Positions 42,719 to 51,789 of a stretch of 64,000 nt of DNA are shown one piece after another. The stretch spans positions 598,501 to 662,500 of the forward strand of contig JACKEN010000002.1 in the NCBI GenBank assembly GCA_020632995.1, read 5' to 3'. The notes below the pieces were generated by a model that had not been told where the DNA came from, did no database searches, and was given only the letters and a program-made list of their open reading frames with translations. The DNA comes from Deltaproteobacteria bacterium (GTDB lineage Bacteria; Myxococcota; Kuafuiibacteriia; Kuafuiibacteriales; Kuafuiibacteriaceae). How positions within the stretch are numbered: the stretch's first letter is position 1; every line of letters starts with the position of its first letter. Position numbers and translations under genes: made by a program.

Positions 42719-44911
42719 TCAGAGCTCCAGTGTCCCGCCGCGGCTCCGGACGATCTCCTCGAAGCCCCCGCCGTCGATGATCTCGGTGCCGAGGGATCGC
42801 GCCTTCTGGGCCTTGGAGGAGGTGCTGTTCGGGTCGGCGAGGACGAGGTAGGTGAGCCCCTTGGTCACCGCGCTGCGCACCGCGCCGCCGTTCTTCTCGA
42901 CCAGGAGCTCGAGCTCCTTGCGCGGTCGGCTCTGGGCCCCCGAGAAGCAGAACGAGAGCCCGGCGAGCGGCCCGCCCTCGGCCGGCCGCACCGGCACCAC
43001 CCCGACCTCGGCCAGCCGGGCGATCTCGTCGAGCCGCCCCCGCATGCCGGTGATGATCTTCTCGGCCTTGATCGCCCCCAGCCCTTCGATCGCCGACAGC
43101 GCCTCCACGCTCGCCGCCGCGATCTTCTCGAAGCTGTCGTAGCCCGCCCCGATGAGGAGCTTCGCGGTCTCCTTCGACACGCTCTGGATCCCGAGGGCGG
43201 CGATGAAGGTGGTGATCGGGATCTGCTTGGCCGCGTTCAGCGGGTCGAGGAGCTTCTTCGCCGACACCTCACCGTAGCCGTCCAGCCGCTGCACGTCGGC
43301 CACGGTGAGCCGGTAGAGGTCCGCCGGCTCCTTGACCATGTCCCGCTCGTACAGCCGCTCGAGGGTCTTCTCGCCCCACTCCATCAGGCCCAGGTGCTTG
43401 ATCCAGGTCTTGAGCCGCCCCACCCGGCGGGCGGGGCAGGCCTCGTTGCCACACAGCAGGTACTCCCCGTCCACCGTCACCGGCTCCCCGCACGCGCCGC
43501 AGGCGCTCGGGGGCTGCTCGTGGTTCGGCCCCTTCACCACCACCTTCTCGACGTAGGGGATGACGTCGTTGCGGCGGGACACCAGCACCTGGTCCCCCAC
43601 CCCGATGTCCATCGCCCGCACGTTGGCCGCGTTGTGCAGGCTGGCCTGCCTGACCTCGGCCCCGGCGAGGAACACCGCCTCGATCTGGGCGATGGGGGTG
43701 ATGCGGCCGGAGTCCCCGGTGCTCCACTGGATCCCGAGGAGGGTAGTGACCATCATCTCGTTCCCGAACTTGTAGGCCACCGCGGCCCGCGGGCGGTTGT
43801 TCAGCTCGCCGAGCAGCGTGAAGCTGTGCAGCGCGTTGGCCCGCGCCACCAGGCCGTCGATGTCGTAGTCCAGGGCGGCGCGGGCTGAATCGGCGTAGCG
43901 CCGGTGCTCGGCCAGCACCACGTCCACATCGCCGAACACCATCGACGGGGTAGCGAAGCCCTGGGCCTTCAGGAAGGCCAGCTTGTCACGCTCGCTCGCG
44001 AGCTCCAGGCCCTCGAGATCGTAGAAGAGGATCGTGAGGTAGCGGCAGGCCCCGAGGAGCTTGGCGTCCTTGGTGCGGGCGATGCCCGCCGCGGTGTTCC
44101 TCAGGCTCTTCAGCTGCTCGAAGCGCTTGTCGACCCCGCGCTTGAAGGTCTCGAAGGCGGGGGCGTCGCTCTTTCGCAGGATGATCTCGCCCCGCACCGA
44201 GATCCGGCCGCGGTGCCCGATCTCGGCCGGCACCCCTTGCATCCGCATGACGTTGGCGGTGATGCGCTCGCCCACCAGGCCGTCGCCCCGGGTGATCGCG
44301 GTCTCCACCCGGCCCTCGGCGTACACGACCTCGATGCTGATCCCGTCCAGCTTCTCGGTGAGGGCGAGATCGGTGGACACCGGCGGCAGGTCGGCCTTCA
44401 CCGCCAGCTCGTCGCAGCGGGCCGCCCAGTCCTTCAGCTCCTGCTCGGCGTTCACCTTGTTCAGGGAGCCCATCGGGATCTCGTGCCGCGCCTTCGGCCA
44501 GTCCATGCCCTGCGGCGGAGGCACCCGGGTAAGTGTGGGGTGCCCCTCGTCCAGCCGGGCCACCGCGAGCCACAGCCCCTTGTAGTGCCGCGGGTCGCCC
44601 GGCCGCCCCGCGTACGCGCGGTCCGCCTCCGCCTCGAGCTGCTCGGCAAGGCGGCCTGCGTCCTGGGCCGCGCTCAGGGCCTGGGCCTCGGCCTCCGCCG
44701 CCGCGTCCAGGGCGGCGTCGGCCGCGGGGGCGGCGCCCACCTCGCCCAGCACCGGGTGGTCGGGGGCCAGGGCGCGGAGGCGGTCCTCGAGGGCGTCGAA
44801 CTCCTCGTCGGTGATCTCCGGCTGGTCGTTGTAGTACCGATCCCGGTGGAACCGGATCTGCTCGGCCAGGGCCTCCACGGCCTTCGGGTCGGGGGTACGG
44901 GTGCCGCTCAC
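42719..44911 (-). CDS. ligA: NAD-dependent DNA ligase, divergent LigA
   Basis: 730 aa from GTG 44911. Domain Ia NAD-binding YYNDQPEITDEEFDALE (residues ~26-42), adenylation domain with the catalytic Lys in LTEKLDGISIEV, SVRGEIILRKSDAPAF, LDYDIDGLVARAN and the OB fold TPIAQIEAVFLAGAEV...ASLHNAANV. A zinc finger CGACGEP...CGNEACPARR, helix-hairpin-helix repeats and a C-terminal BRCT domain (LSFCFSGAQSRPRKELELLVEKNGG) follow. Compared with standard LigA, the KxDG motif is preceded by TE rather than EP, and residues ~60-105 hold an Ala/Glu-rich insertion. It may be the only ligase or a second copy; the genome must tell. Confidence 0.88.
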   Translation of the reverse strand: MSGTRTPDPKAVEALAEQIRFHRDRYYNDQPEITDEEFDALEDRLRALAPDHPVLGEVGAAPAADAALDAAAEAEAQALSAAQDAGRLAEQLEAEADRAYAGRPGDPRHYKGLWLAVARLDEGHPTLTRVPPPQGMDWPKARHEIPMGSLNKVNAEQELKDWAARCDELAVKADLPPVSTDLALTEKLDGISIEVVYAEGRVETAITRGDGLVGERITANVMRMQGVPAEIGHRGRISVRGEIILRKSDAPAFETFKRGVDKRFEQLKSLRNTAAGIARTKDAKLLGACRYLTILFYDLEGLELASERDKLAFLKAQGFATPSMVFGDVDVVLAEHRRYADSARAALDYDIDGLVARANALHSFTLLGELNNRPRAAVAYKFGNEMMVTTLLGIQWSTGDSGRITPIAQIEAVFLAGAEVRQASLHNAANVRAMDIGVGDQVLVSRRNDVIPYVEKVVVKGPNHEQPPSACGACGEPVTVDGEYLLCGNEACPARRVGRLKTWIKHLGLMEWGEKTLERLYERDMVKEPADLYRLTVADVQRLDGYGEVSAKKLLDPLNAAKQIPITTFIAALGIQSVSKETAKLLIGAGYDSFEKIAAASVEALSAIEGLGAIKAEKIITGMRGRLDEIARLAEVGVVPVRPAEGGPLAGLSFCFSGAQSRPRKELELLVEKNGGAVRSAVTKGLTYLVLADPNSTSSKAQKARSLGTEIIDGGGFEEIVRSRGGTLEL

Positions 44912-45021
44912 GGCGGGGGAGGGTAGTGCGCTGGCCCCCGGATGTCTCGGGGTACGCCTGGGACCCCTATTTTGGCCCTGGTGTGGTGACGCTGCGCGCC
45001 GTACACTTTCGTGCCCACAGG

Positions 45022-46317
45022 ATGCTACTCGCGCTCGCGATCATCATCGTCCTCGTGACGTCGTTCTTCTGTTCGATCTCTGAGGCCTCACTGCTGAGCT
45101 CCAGCCGGGTCCGCGCCATGACCCTGGCCGAGGAGAACCCCTCGGCCCGTCTGCTCTCCCGCATGAAGGAGAGCCTGGATCGGCCCATCGCGGCCATCCT
45201 CATCGTCAACACCATCGCCAATACCGGCGGCGCCGCCCTGGCCGGCCGCGAGTACGAGCGGGTCTTCGGCGGCTCGGGCATGGGGATGTTCACCGTGGCC
45301 TTCACGGTGGCGGTCCTGGTGGTGGCGGAGCTGCTCCCGAAGACCCTCGGGGTCCGCTACTCGATGCGGGCGGCCCTCGTCCTGGCCCGGCCGCTGTGGA
45401 TGATGACTCAGCTCATGACCCCCTTCACCGCCCTGGTGGAGCGCATGACCCGGTTCCTGGGGGCCAAGCACGAGAAGGCGGCCAAGTTCTCGCTCGAGGA
45501 CCTCCGCACCATGGCCCAGATGGCGGTGGCGGCGGAGGGCCTGCGGCGCGAGGAGCAGATGATCATCGACGCCGCCTCGCGCCTGCCTCACATCACGGTG
45601 GAGCACATCATGATCCACAAGCAGGACATGGTCTTCCTGTCGCTGCAGCTGGACGACGAGACCAACCTGGTGCGAGCCCGCCAGAGCATGCACTCGCGCA
45701 TGCCGCTCTGCCACAAGGACATCGACGACGTGGTGGGCTTCGTGAACGTGAAGGAGATCCTTTGGCGCCTGGTGGAGGAGCCCGAGGATCGCGAGGAGCA
45801 GGGCCTCAAGCGCATCCTCGGCGAGGCGGTGCGCGAGCCGCTGGTGGTGACCCCCGACCTCGAGGTCACCAAGCTCCTCAACCTGTTCTCCCGCGAGCAC
45901 GAGCACCTGGCCCTGGTGAGGTGGGACAGCGGCGCGGTGGCGGGCATGGTGACCCTGGAGGACGTCATCGAGGAGCTGATCGGGGAGGTCGACGACGAGT
46001 ACGACCGCTCCCCCCGCACCGCCGAGCGCATGGGGCCAGACCTGTGGCAGTTCGGCGGGGGGTGCCTTTGGACGGACGTGGCCCGGCGCCTCGGGCTGCC
46101 CGGGGACGAGTTCGACCCCGAGGACGTCGACCTCGACGGGCGCCTCGATCTGAACGACTTCGCGGCGGACCGGCTCCGTGGCAAGCTCCGGACCGGAGGC
46201 GTGTTCACGGTGAGCAAGTGGCGCTTCAAGGTCACCCGCATGCGGCGCGGCAAGGTCCTCCACGTGGAGGCCCGGCTGATGGGCTCCGGCCCTGCGCCCA
46301 GCAAGTCTGCGGCCTGA
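45022..46317 (+). CDS. CNNM/CorC-type membrane protein (DUF21 and CBS domains)
   Basis: 431 aa from ATG 45022 (MLLALAIIIVLVTSFFCSISEASLLS); a longer open frame from 44926 would place 32 unlikely residues before the first helix. DUF21 spans residues 1-180 with membrane helices, including ILIVNTIANTGGAALA and VLVVAELLPKTLGVRY. A CBS pair (residues 200-330, VEHIMIHKQDMVFL; ALVRWDSGAVAGMVTLEDVIEELIGEVDDEYD) and a C-terminal CorC/HlyC transporter-associated domain follow. The family includes Mg2+/Co2+ exporters and homeostasis proteins. The voltage-sensor channel starts 7 nt after it, so the two probably act in the same ion-homeostasis operon. Confidence 0.88.
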   Translation: MLLALAIIIVLVTSFFCSISEASLLSSSRVRAMTLAEENPSARLLSRMKESLDRPIAAILIVNTIANTGGAALAGREYERVFGGSGMGMFTVAFTVAVLVVAELLPKTLGVRYSMRAALVLARPLWMMTQLMTPFTALVERMTRFLGAKHEKAAKFSLEDLRTMAQMAVAAEGLRREEQMIIDAASRLPHITVEHIMIHKQDMVFLSLQLDDETNLVRARQSMHSRMPLCHKDIDDVVGFVNVKEILWRLVEEPEDREEQGLKRILGEAVREPLVVTPDLEVTKLLNLFSREHEHLALVRWDSGAVAGMVTLEDVIEELIGEVDDEYDRSPRTAERMGPDLWQFGGGCLWTDVARRLGLPGDEFDPEDVDLDGRLDLNDFAADRLRGKLRTGGVFTVSKWRFKVTRMRRGKVLHVEARLMGSGPAPSKSAA

Positions 46318-46324
46318 GGCCGGC

Positions 46325-47758
46325 ATGACCGCGCTGTTCCGTCGACCCCGCCGGCGCCTCACGCTCTTCGAGCTCATCAACCACCCCGCCACCGACATCG
46401 TGGTGATGGCGCTGATCGTGGCGTCGGTCTTCCTGCTCGTGGTCGAGGAGTCGTTCGACGTCGCGCCCACCTCGCGCATCCACTACGCGAGCCAGGCCAT
46501 CACCGCCGTCTTCGCGCTGGAGCTGATCCTGCGCTTCCTCGCCGCCCGCAAGAAGGCGCGCTTCTTCCGCCGCTACTGGCCGGACCTGCTCGCCCTGCTC
46601 CCGCTGCTCAGGCCGCTGCGCTTCTTCCGCTTCTTCCGTTTGTTCAGGCTGTTCCGGCTCTTTCAGCTGGGCCTGCTCCTGGACCGGCGGGTGTCGACGC
46701 TGCGGGGGATCCTGCGCGTCAACTTCACCTTCCTGTGGGCGCTGATGGTGCTCACGGTGATCCTGGTGATCGGGAGCGCGGTGATGGGCTTCATCCTCGA
46801 GCAGCACCAGGGCGGGGACTTCCAGTCGGTGGAGCGGAGCATGTGGTGGGCCATGTTCACCATCATCGCGGGCGAGCCGGTGGGCGGCATGCCCCAGACT
46901 TTCCTCGGGCGAGGCCTGCTCGCCCTGATGATGCTCAGCGGCATGGGCATCTTCGCGGTGTTCACCGGCGTGGTGTCCGCGACCATGATGTCGCGCCTGC
47001 AAGGGAGGGATCGGGTGGCGGAGCTGGATATCGACGAGCTGGAGGGGCACATCCTCATCTTCGGGTACAACGCGGGGGTGCCGCCGCTGTTGGCCGAGCT
47101 TGCGGTGGATCCGGAGCTCAAGGGCCTGCCGGTGGTTCTGGTGAACGAGCGCGAGCGCGAGCCCGACCTCAGCGGCACCGGCTACCGCATGGACCTCGTC
47201 TACTTCATGCGCGGTGACTACACCCAGGTGCCGGTGCTCAGCCGCGCGGGGGTGCCGCGCGCGTCGCGGGCGGTGGTGATGGCCGACGACATCCGCAGCC
47301 ACGACCCCGCGGACCGGGACGCCCGCTCGGTGCTCACCGCCCTCACGGTGGAGCGCCTCAACAGCAAGATCTTCTGCGTGGTGGAGCTGATGAACTCGGC
47401 CAACCGGGCCACCCTCAGCCTGGTGAACGTGGAGGCGGTGATCAACCGGAGCGACCTCGCCGGCCGCGCCCTCGCCTCCGCCTGCCGCCACCCGAACCTG
47501 ATGGAGGTGATGATGAACCTCCTCACCATGCGCCGGGGCGAGATGATGCATCGGGTCCCCGGGCCCCGGGAGCCCACTCCGTTCTCGCGCCTGATGATCC
47601 TGGTGAAGAGCGAGGTCGACGCGATCCTGGTCGGCATCGAGCGGGACGGCGAGACCCGCGTGAACCCCCCCGAGGATCTGATGGTGGGGCCCGAGGACTT
47701 CCTGATCCTGGTGGGCGGCCCCGAAGAGCAGCACGTCCGGCGCCGTCGTTTGGCGTAG
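46325..47758 (+). CDS. Voltage-sensor-type ion channel with RCK/TrkA-N domain and altered pore
   Basis: 477 aa. Six hydrophobic segments: S1 (TDIVVMALIVASVFLLVV), S2/S3, an Arg-rich S4 with regular spacing (LRPLRFFRFFRLFRLFRLFQ, residues ~97-116), S5 (FLWALMVLTVILVIGSAVMG), pore region and S6. The pore reads WWAMFTIIAGEPVGGMPQTFLGR in position of the K+ filter TxGYGD, which is absent. Residues ~240-380 form a Rossmann-like RCK domain (GHILIFGYNAGVPPLLAELAVDP) and the rest a TrkA-C-like end. Since the signature filter is missing, selectivity cannot be assumed to be K+. It follows the CNNM-type gene by 7 nt. Confidence 0.85.
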   Translation: MTALFRRPRRRLTLFELINHPATDIVVMALIVASVFLLVVEESFDVAPTSRIHYASQAITAVFALELILRFLAARKKARFFRRYWPDLLALLPLLRPLRFFRFFRLFRLFRLFQLGLLLDRRVSTLRGILRVNFTFLWALMVLTVILVIGSAVMGFILEQHQGGDFQSVERSMWWAMFTIIAGEPVGGMPQTFLGRGLLALMMLSGMGIFAVFTGVVSATMMSRLQGRDRVAELDIDELEGHILIFGYNAGVPPLLAELAVDPELKGLPVVLVNEREREPDLSGTGYRMDLVYFMRGDYTQVPVLSRAGVPRASRAVVMADDIRSHDPADRDARSVLTALTVERLNSKIFCVVELMNSANRATLSLVNVEAVINRSDLAGRALASACRHPNLMEVMMNLLTMRRGEMMHRVPGPREPTPFSRLMILVKSEVDAILVGIERDGETRVNPPEDLMVGPEDFLILVGGPEEQHVRRRRLA

Positions 47759-47760
47759 GC

Positions 47761-49647
47761 CTATCGTAGCGCCAGGCCTGCCTCGAGCGTCTGCGCGCTC
47801 AGCACCAGCGCCATCACCTCGGCCCGGTCGGGGTCGTCCTCGGGCGCGCTCTCGGCCAGCACCCGGCGCACAGCCTCCAGGCTCCAGCCCTCGGCGAAGC
47901 GGCTGCCTCGGAGCACGTCGGCGAGCCCCACCACCGCCACCGCGAAGCGCAGGTCGGATTGCGCTCGGCGCCAGGGGCGGGCCACCGTCCCGACGTCCAC
48001 CCCGGCCTCGATCGCCACCACCGGGCCGCCGTCGGCGGGGGCGCCCCGGACCCGCACCCGGCCCAGCTCGCCCTTCGCGTCCGGGGCGAGGGCCAGCTCG
48101 TAGAGCGCGGTGACCTGGTGGCCCGAGCCCACCTCGCCCGCGTCCACCGCGTCGTCCTCGAAGTCCTCGGGGCGCAGGCGTCGGTTCTCGTAGCCCACCA
48201 GGCGCCACGCGAGCACCGCGCGGTCCGACAGCGCCACCTGGATCTTCACGTCCTTCGCGACCTCCTGGACCATCCGCCCCAGGTCCTCCCCGAAGACCTT
48301 CCTGGCCTGCCGGGGCGAGTCCACGTAGGCGTAGGCGCCGTCGCCCTTGTCGGCCAGGGTCTCCATGACCGCGTCCTTGTAGTTGCCGGTGCCGAAGCCC
48401 ACCGTGGTGAGGCCGATGCCCCGCCGGGCGTGCCCCTCGATCGCGTCGAGGAGGGCGTCGGGGGTGGAGGGGCCCAGGTTCGCGTCGCCGTCCGAGCACA
48501 CCACCACGCGGGTCCGGGTGCCGGGCCGGTGCATGGCCTCGGCCTGCTGGTAGGCGAGGTCGAGGCCGGAGGCCATGCCGGTGCTCCCGGCCGCCGCCAG
48601 CCCGTCCAGGGCGGCCTGGAAGGTGGCCTTCTCGGTGGCCGGGGTCGGGGGCAGGACCAGCGCAACCGAGCCTGCGTAGGTGGTGATCGCCACCTGGTCG
48701 CGCTCGTCCAGGGCATCCAGGGCCACCCGCAAGGTGTCCTTCACGAGGTCGAGCCGGTCCGAGCCCGACATCGACCCGCTGGTGTCGACCAGGAACACCA
48801 GGTTGACCGGCAGGCGCTCCGCCTCGGGCACCGCCCGGGCCTGGATCCCCACCCGCATGAAGTAGCGGTCCTCTCGGAAGGGCGAGCGCGCCCCGTCCAC
48901 CGCGATCGAGAAGAGCCCCTCCGGGGTGGGGTAGCGGTACCGGAACGCGTTCAACAGCTCCTCCGGCCGCACCAGGGACGGCTCGGGCAGCGCCCCGGAC
49001 ACCAGCGCCCGCCGGGTGAGGCTGTAGGCGGCGGTGTCGACGTCCACCGCGAAGGTCGAGAGGTGCTCATGAAAGGTATCTTGCGCCTCGGCCACCTCGA
49101 CGTCGGCCCGCCCCGGGAAGCGCGCGGGGGCGCCGCCCCGGTAGGGGAGATCGACCACCGCCCAGCCCCATGGGCTGGCGTCCAGGGTGCGCTGGACCTC
49201 GCTCTTGTCGACGAGGAGCCCCGCCGCGGGGTCCTCGCCCTCCCGCGGGCCGCCGCCCAGCCCCATGCCGCCCCCGCCCGTCCCCATGCCGCCGACCCCG
49301 TAGCCGCCGACCCCGGCGCCGCCGGAGGACCCGTAGCCCATGTCCGCCGGCTCACACCCTCGGCGCCGCCGGTGACCGCGGCGCCGCGCCGCCACCAGGA
49401 TCGGATCCTCCTCCGGAGTATCGCAGCTCACCCCCTGGCCTGCGTTCCCGAACCCCAGCCCCATCGGGTCCACGTCCAGGCGGATGGCCACCGGATGCCC
49501 GCCCCCGGGCAGGGTGTGCACCGCCCAGCCCTCCGTGGCGGGGGCGTGGAGCCGTCGCGCGCTCACGAGGGCTGGCGGGCCCTCGGGGGTGACGAAGGTG
49601 GTGCACGCAGGCGCGGCCAGGGCGGCGAGGATGGTGAGGCGGCGCAT
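47761..49647 (-). CDS. VWA-domain lipoprotein (YfbK-like)
   Basis: 628 aa from ATG 49647. Signal MRRLTILAALAAPAC ends in a lipoprotein Cys. A basic stretch (RRRGHRRRRGC) and a Gly-rich linker (GYGSSGGAGVGGYGVGGMG) lead to residues ~190-240 (FHEHLSTFAVDVDTAAYSL, the von Willebrand-associated N-domain), the VWA domain with intact MIDAS FLVDTSGSMSGSDRLDLVK, and a C-terminal DUF3520-like domain (FEDDAVDAGEVGSGHQVTALYEL). Such proteins bind divalent metal and protein partners at the envelope. The frame remains open upstream to 51480, but only as shadow of the next gene. Last gene of a three-gene operon. Confidence 0.88.
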   Translation of the reverse strand: MRRLTILAALAAPACTTFVTPEGPPALVSARRLHAPATEGWAVHTLPGGGHPVAIRLDVDPMGLGFGNAGQGVSCDTPEEDPILVAARRRGHRRRRGCEPADMGYGSSGGAGVGGYGVGGMGTGGGGMGLGGGPREGEDPAAGLLVDKSEVQRTLDASPWGWAVVDLPYRGGAPARFPGRADVEVAEAQDTFHEHLSTFAVDVDTAAYSLTRRALVSGALPEPSLVRPEELLNAFRYRYPTPEGLFSIAVDGARSPFREDRYFMRVGIQARAVPEAERLPVNLVFLVDTSGSMSGSDRLDLVKDTLRVALDALDERDQVAITTYAGSVALVLPPTPATEKATFQAALDGLAAAGSTGMASGLDLAYQQAEAMHRPGTRTRVVVCSDGDANLGPSTPDALLDAIEGHARRGIGLTTVGFGTGNYKDAVMETLADKGDGAYAYVDSPRQARKVFGEDLGRMVQEVAKDVKIQVALSDRAVLAWRLVGYENRRLRPEDFEDDAVDAGEVGSGHQVTALYELALAPDAKGELGRVRVRGAPADGGPVVAIEAGVDVGTVARPWRRAQSDLRFAVAVVGLADVLRGSRFAEGWSLEAVRRVLAESAPEDDPDRAEVMALVLSAQTLEAGLALR

Positions 49648-49697
49648 GAGGGCCCGACAACCGGGGCCCGGTCCGGGTTCCCACGTCGTGCTGCGCG

Positions 49698-51788
49698 CTA
49701 CTCGACCAGCAGCATCGGGGTGATCACGTTCCGCCCCCCGGTCACCGCGAAGACCTGGCCCCCGGCGGCGTCCGGGACGAGGAGCGAGACCGTCTGCTGG
49801 CTCATCGGGCGCAGGCCAGCCTGCAGCTCGAGTCCCGCGGGGTCGGCGGCGTCGTAGAGCAGCGCGCCGAGCAGGGCGGGTTGCGCGGCCACGGCCCGCT
49901 CCATGCCCAGGAAGATCCGGCAGGCGGCGGGGGCGCTCGCGGCGCAGGACTCCGGATCCAGCGCGAGGGCGGTCACCCTGACCCCGGCGAAGAGCGGGCG
50001 AGGGTGCACCGCGTCCACCTGGCTGGCGCCCGGCACCAGCACCGCCACCTCCGCCACCCCGTCGTCGCGGACGTAGGCCGCCAGCACGTCGCCGCCCGGC
50101 AGGCCGATCATCGCGCTCACGTCGCCGGGGAGCGTCACCTCGGGGAGGGCGACGTCGCTCTCGAGCGACGCGGCCTGCACCACCCGGGGGCCCGCGCCGG
50201 CGAGCTGGGTCTGGCTGTCGGCCACGAAGACCCAGTCGCCGCGGCGGCCGCCGAGGGCCGCCACGTCGGCGCCGGTCAGGGCGGGTAGGGGGATCGCTGG
50301 ACCCACCTGGCTGAGGGCGCTGCCGCCGCTTCGCTCCACCGCCAGCTTCGCTACCTGCACGTTGCTGCCCTCGACCCCGTAGATGGCGAGGGCGTTGGGC
50401 TCGTAGGCCAGCACCCCGGAGACCTCCATGGTCGTGGTGACGAACGCCTTCCTGGTCCAGCGATCCGCGTCGTCGGCCGCGTAGGTGTAGACGCGCCGCC
50501 GGGTGGCCACCCCGACCCAGTCGCCGACCAGCGGTGCGAGGGTGGGCTGCCCCCCCGCGAGCCACGTGTTGTCGCCGTCCAGGTCGGCCCGGAAGCGGTC
50601 CGTCTCCGGCACGTCGGGGGCGGCGGTGGTCAGCGCCTGTCCGTAGGCGTCCGCGCGGCAGCTGGGATCGTCCGCGGGTCGCGCGCAATACGCCCGGCAC
50701 CGGGCCTGGCACGCATCGGGCTCCGACACGCCGATGCAGGCCGGCCAGCCGTCCCGGGTGCAGGGCCCGACGAGGACCTGGGTGATGCACGTGTCGAAGC
50801 AGGCCTGGCTGCACGAGCCACCGCGGGCCGAGCAGCCTGCGGTCGCGCACTCGTCGCTCCCGCCCCCCACCATGAGGAGCCGACGGCCGTCGCCCTGGGG
50901 GACGACGAGGGCGCCGGTGATGCGGCCGGTGGTGCCCTCCTCGGTCTCGTAGGCGCCCGGGCCGCGCCGGGGGCACTGGGCCTCGGCGAGCAAGAGATCC
51001 TGCGCGAACAGCTCGTAGGTCCGCCCGCCGCAGGTGAGGGTGAAGTCCGCCGGGGCGCCGAAGGGGCCGGGGGCAGGCCCCGCGGGGCCCGCCGTGCACC
51101 CCTGACCGTCGGACAGCAGGGTCGGCTGCCCCTGGGCGTCCAGCGTGGCCTCGAGGCGCGGGAGCCCGCACGCGGCGAGGTCCAGGGTGAGGTCGCAGTC
51201 GAGCTGTCGGGCCTCCGGGATGCAGGCCAGCTTGCCCTCCGAGAACACCGCATAACCTGCGCGTCGGTTCGGGCACGCCAGCTCCGCCGGCGGCCCGCAC
51301 AGGCTCACCCCGGCCGCGCGATTGCCGTCGACTCGGCTCAGGCGCCCGCCGTCGCTCGCGAACACCTCCACCGGCACCTCGGGCCCGAGGGCGAGGAGCG
51401 CCCCACACCCGTCGGTGGTGGTGACCGCGCTCCAGCAGGACTCCGGCGTGTCGGCGCAGGCGGCCACGCGCTCCTCGCACAAGAGGCGGTCCGACGCGCT
51501 GGCCCGGGTCGCGCAGGTCGCGTTCGCCGCCGAGTGCAGGTCATCCTGCTTCACGAAGTACAGGCGCGCGTCGAGGCCTCCCTCCCCGTGGAGCTGATAG
51601 CGTCCGGCGTAGACCGCGGCTCGCCGCACCACGGACCCGACCACGGCGGGGCTGTCGCCCTCGTAGAGGACGCCGAAGGCAAGCTCGGCCTCGGGGGTGG
51701 GGCTGGGGAGGGACAGGTGCTCGACCTTGTCGCACCCCGCGGTGAGGGCGAAGAGGAGCGCCCAGCGGGCTGTCACCCGGGTCGTCAT
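49698..51788 (-). CDS. Cysteine-rich lipoprotein with probable beta-propeller
   Basis: 696 aa. Signal VTARWALLFALTAGC with lipobox TAGC. Residues 30-400 contain many cysteine pairs, densest around 325-375 (ECATAGCSARGGSCSQACFDTCI; CIGVSEPDACQARCRAYC), like the Cys-rich spacers of myxobacterial surface proteins. Residues ~400-690 are repeated beta blades (WVGVATRRRVYTYAADD..., WVFVADSQTQLAGAGPRVVQ..., ALALDPESCAAS), suggesting a propeller. Its start is 1 nt from the stop of the upstream TPR gene; the VWA lipoprotein follows 50 nt downstream. No family recognised. Confidence 0.75.
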   Translation of the reverse strand: MTTRVTARWALLFALTAGCDKVEHLSLPSPTPEAELAFGVLYEGDSPAVVGSVVRRAAVYAGRYQLHGEGGLDARLYFVKQDDLHSAANATCATRASASDRLLCEERVAACADTPESCWSAVTTTDGCGALLALGPEVPVEVFASDGGRLSRVDGNRAAGVSLCGPPAELACPNRRAGYAVFSEGKLACIPEARQLDCDLTLDLAACGLPRLEATLDAQGQPTLLSDGQGCTAGPAGPAPGPFGAPADFTLTCGGRTYELFAQDLLLAEAQCPRRGPGAYETEEGTTGRITGALVVPQGDGRRLLMVGGGSDECATAGCSARGGSCSQACFDTCITQVLVGPCTRDGWPACIGVSEPDACQARCRAYCARPADDPSCRADAYGQALTTAAPDVPETDRFRADLDGDNTWLAGGQPTLAPLVGDWVGVATRRRVYTYAADDADRWTRKAFVTTTMEVSGVLAYEPNALAIYGVEGSNVQVAKLAVERSGGSALSQVGPAIPLPALTGADVAALGGRRGDWVFVADSQTQLAGAGPRVVQAASLESDVALPEVTLPGDVSAMIGLPGGDVLAAYVRDDGVAEVAVLVPGASQVDAVHPRPLFAGVRVTALALDPESCAASAPAACRIFLGMERAVAAQPALLGALLYDAADPAGLELQAGLRPMSQQTVSLLVPDAAGGQVFAVTGGRNVITPMLLVE

Positions 51789-51789
51789 G

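Noticed and set aside
47761..51480. 1239-aa version of the VWA protein
   Set aside because: The additional part is the shadow of the Cys-rich lipoprotein gene in another frame; a lipoprotein signal begins at 49647.
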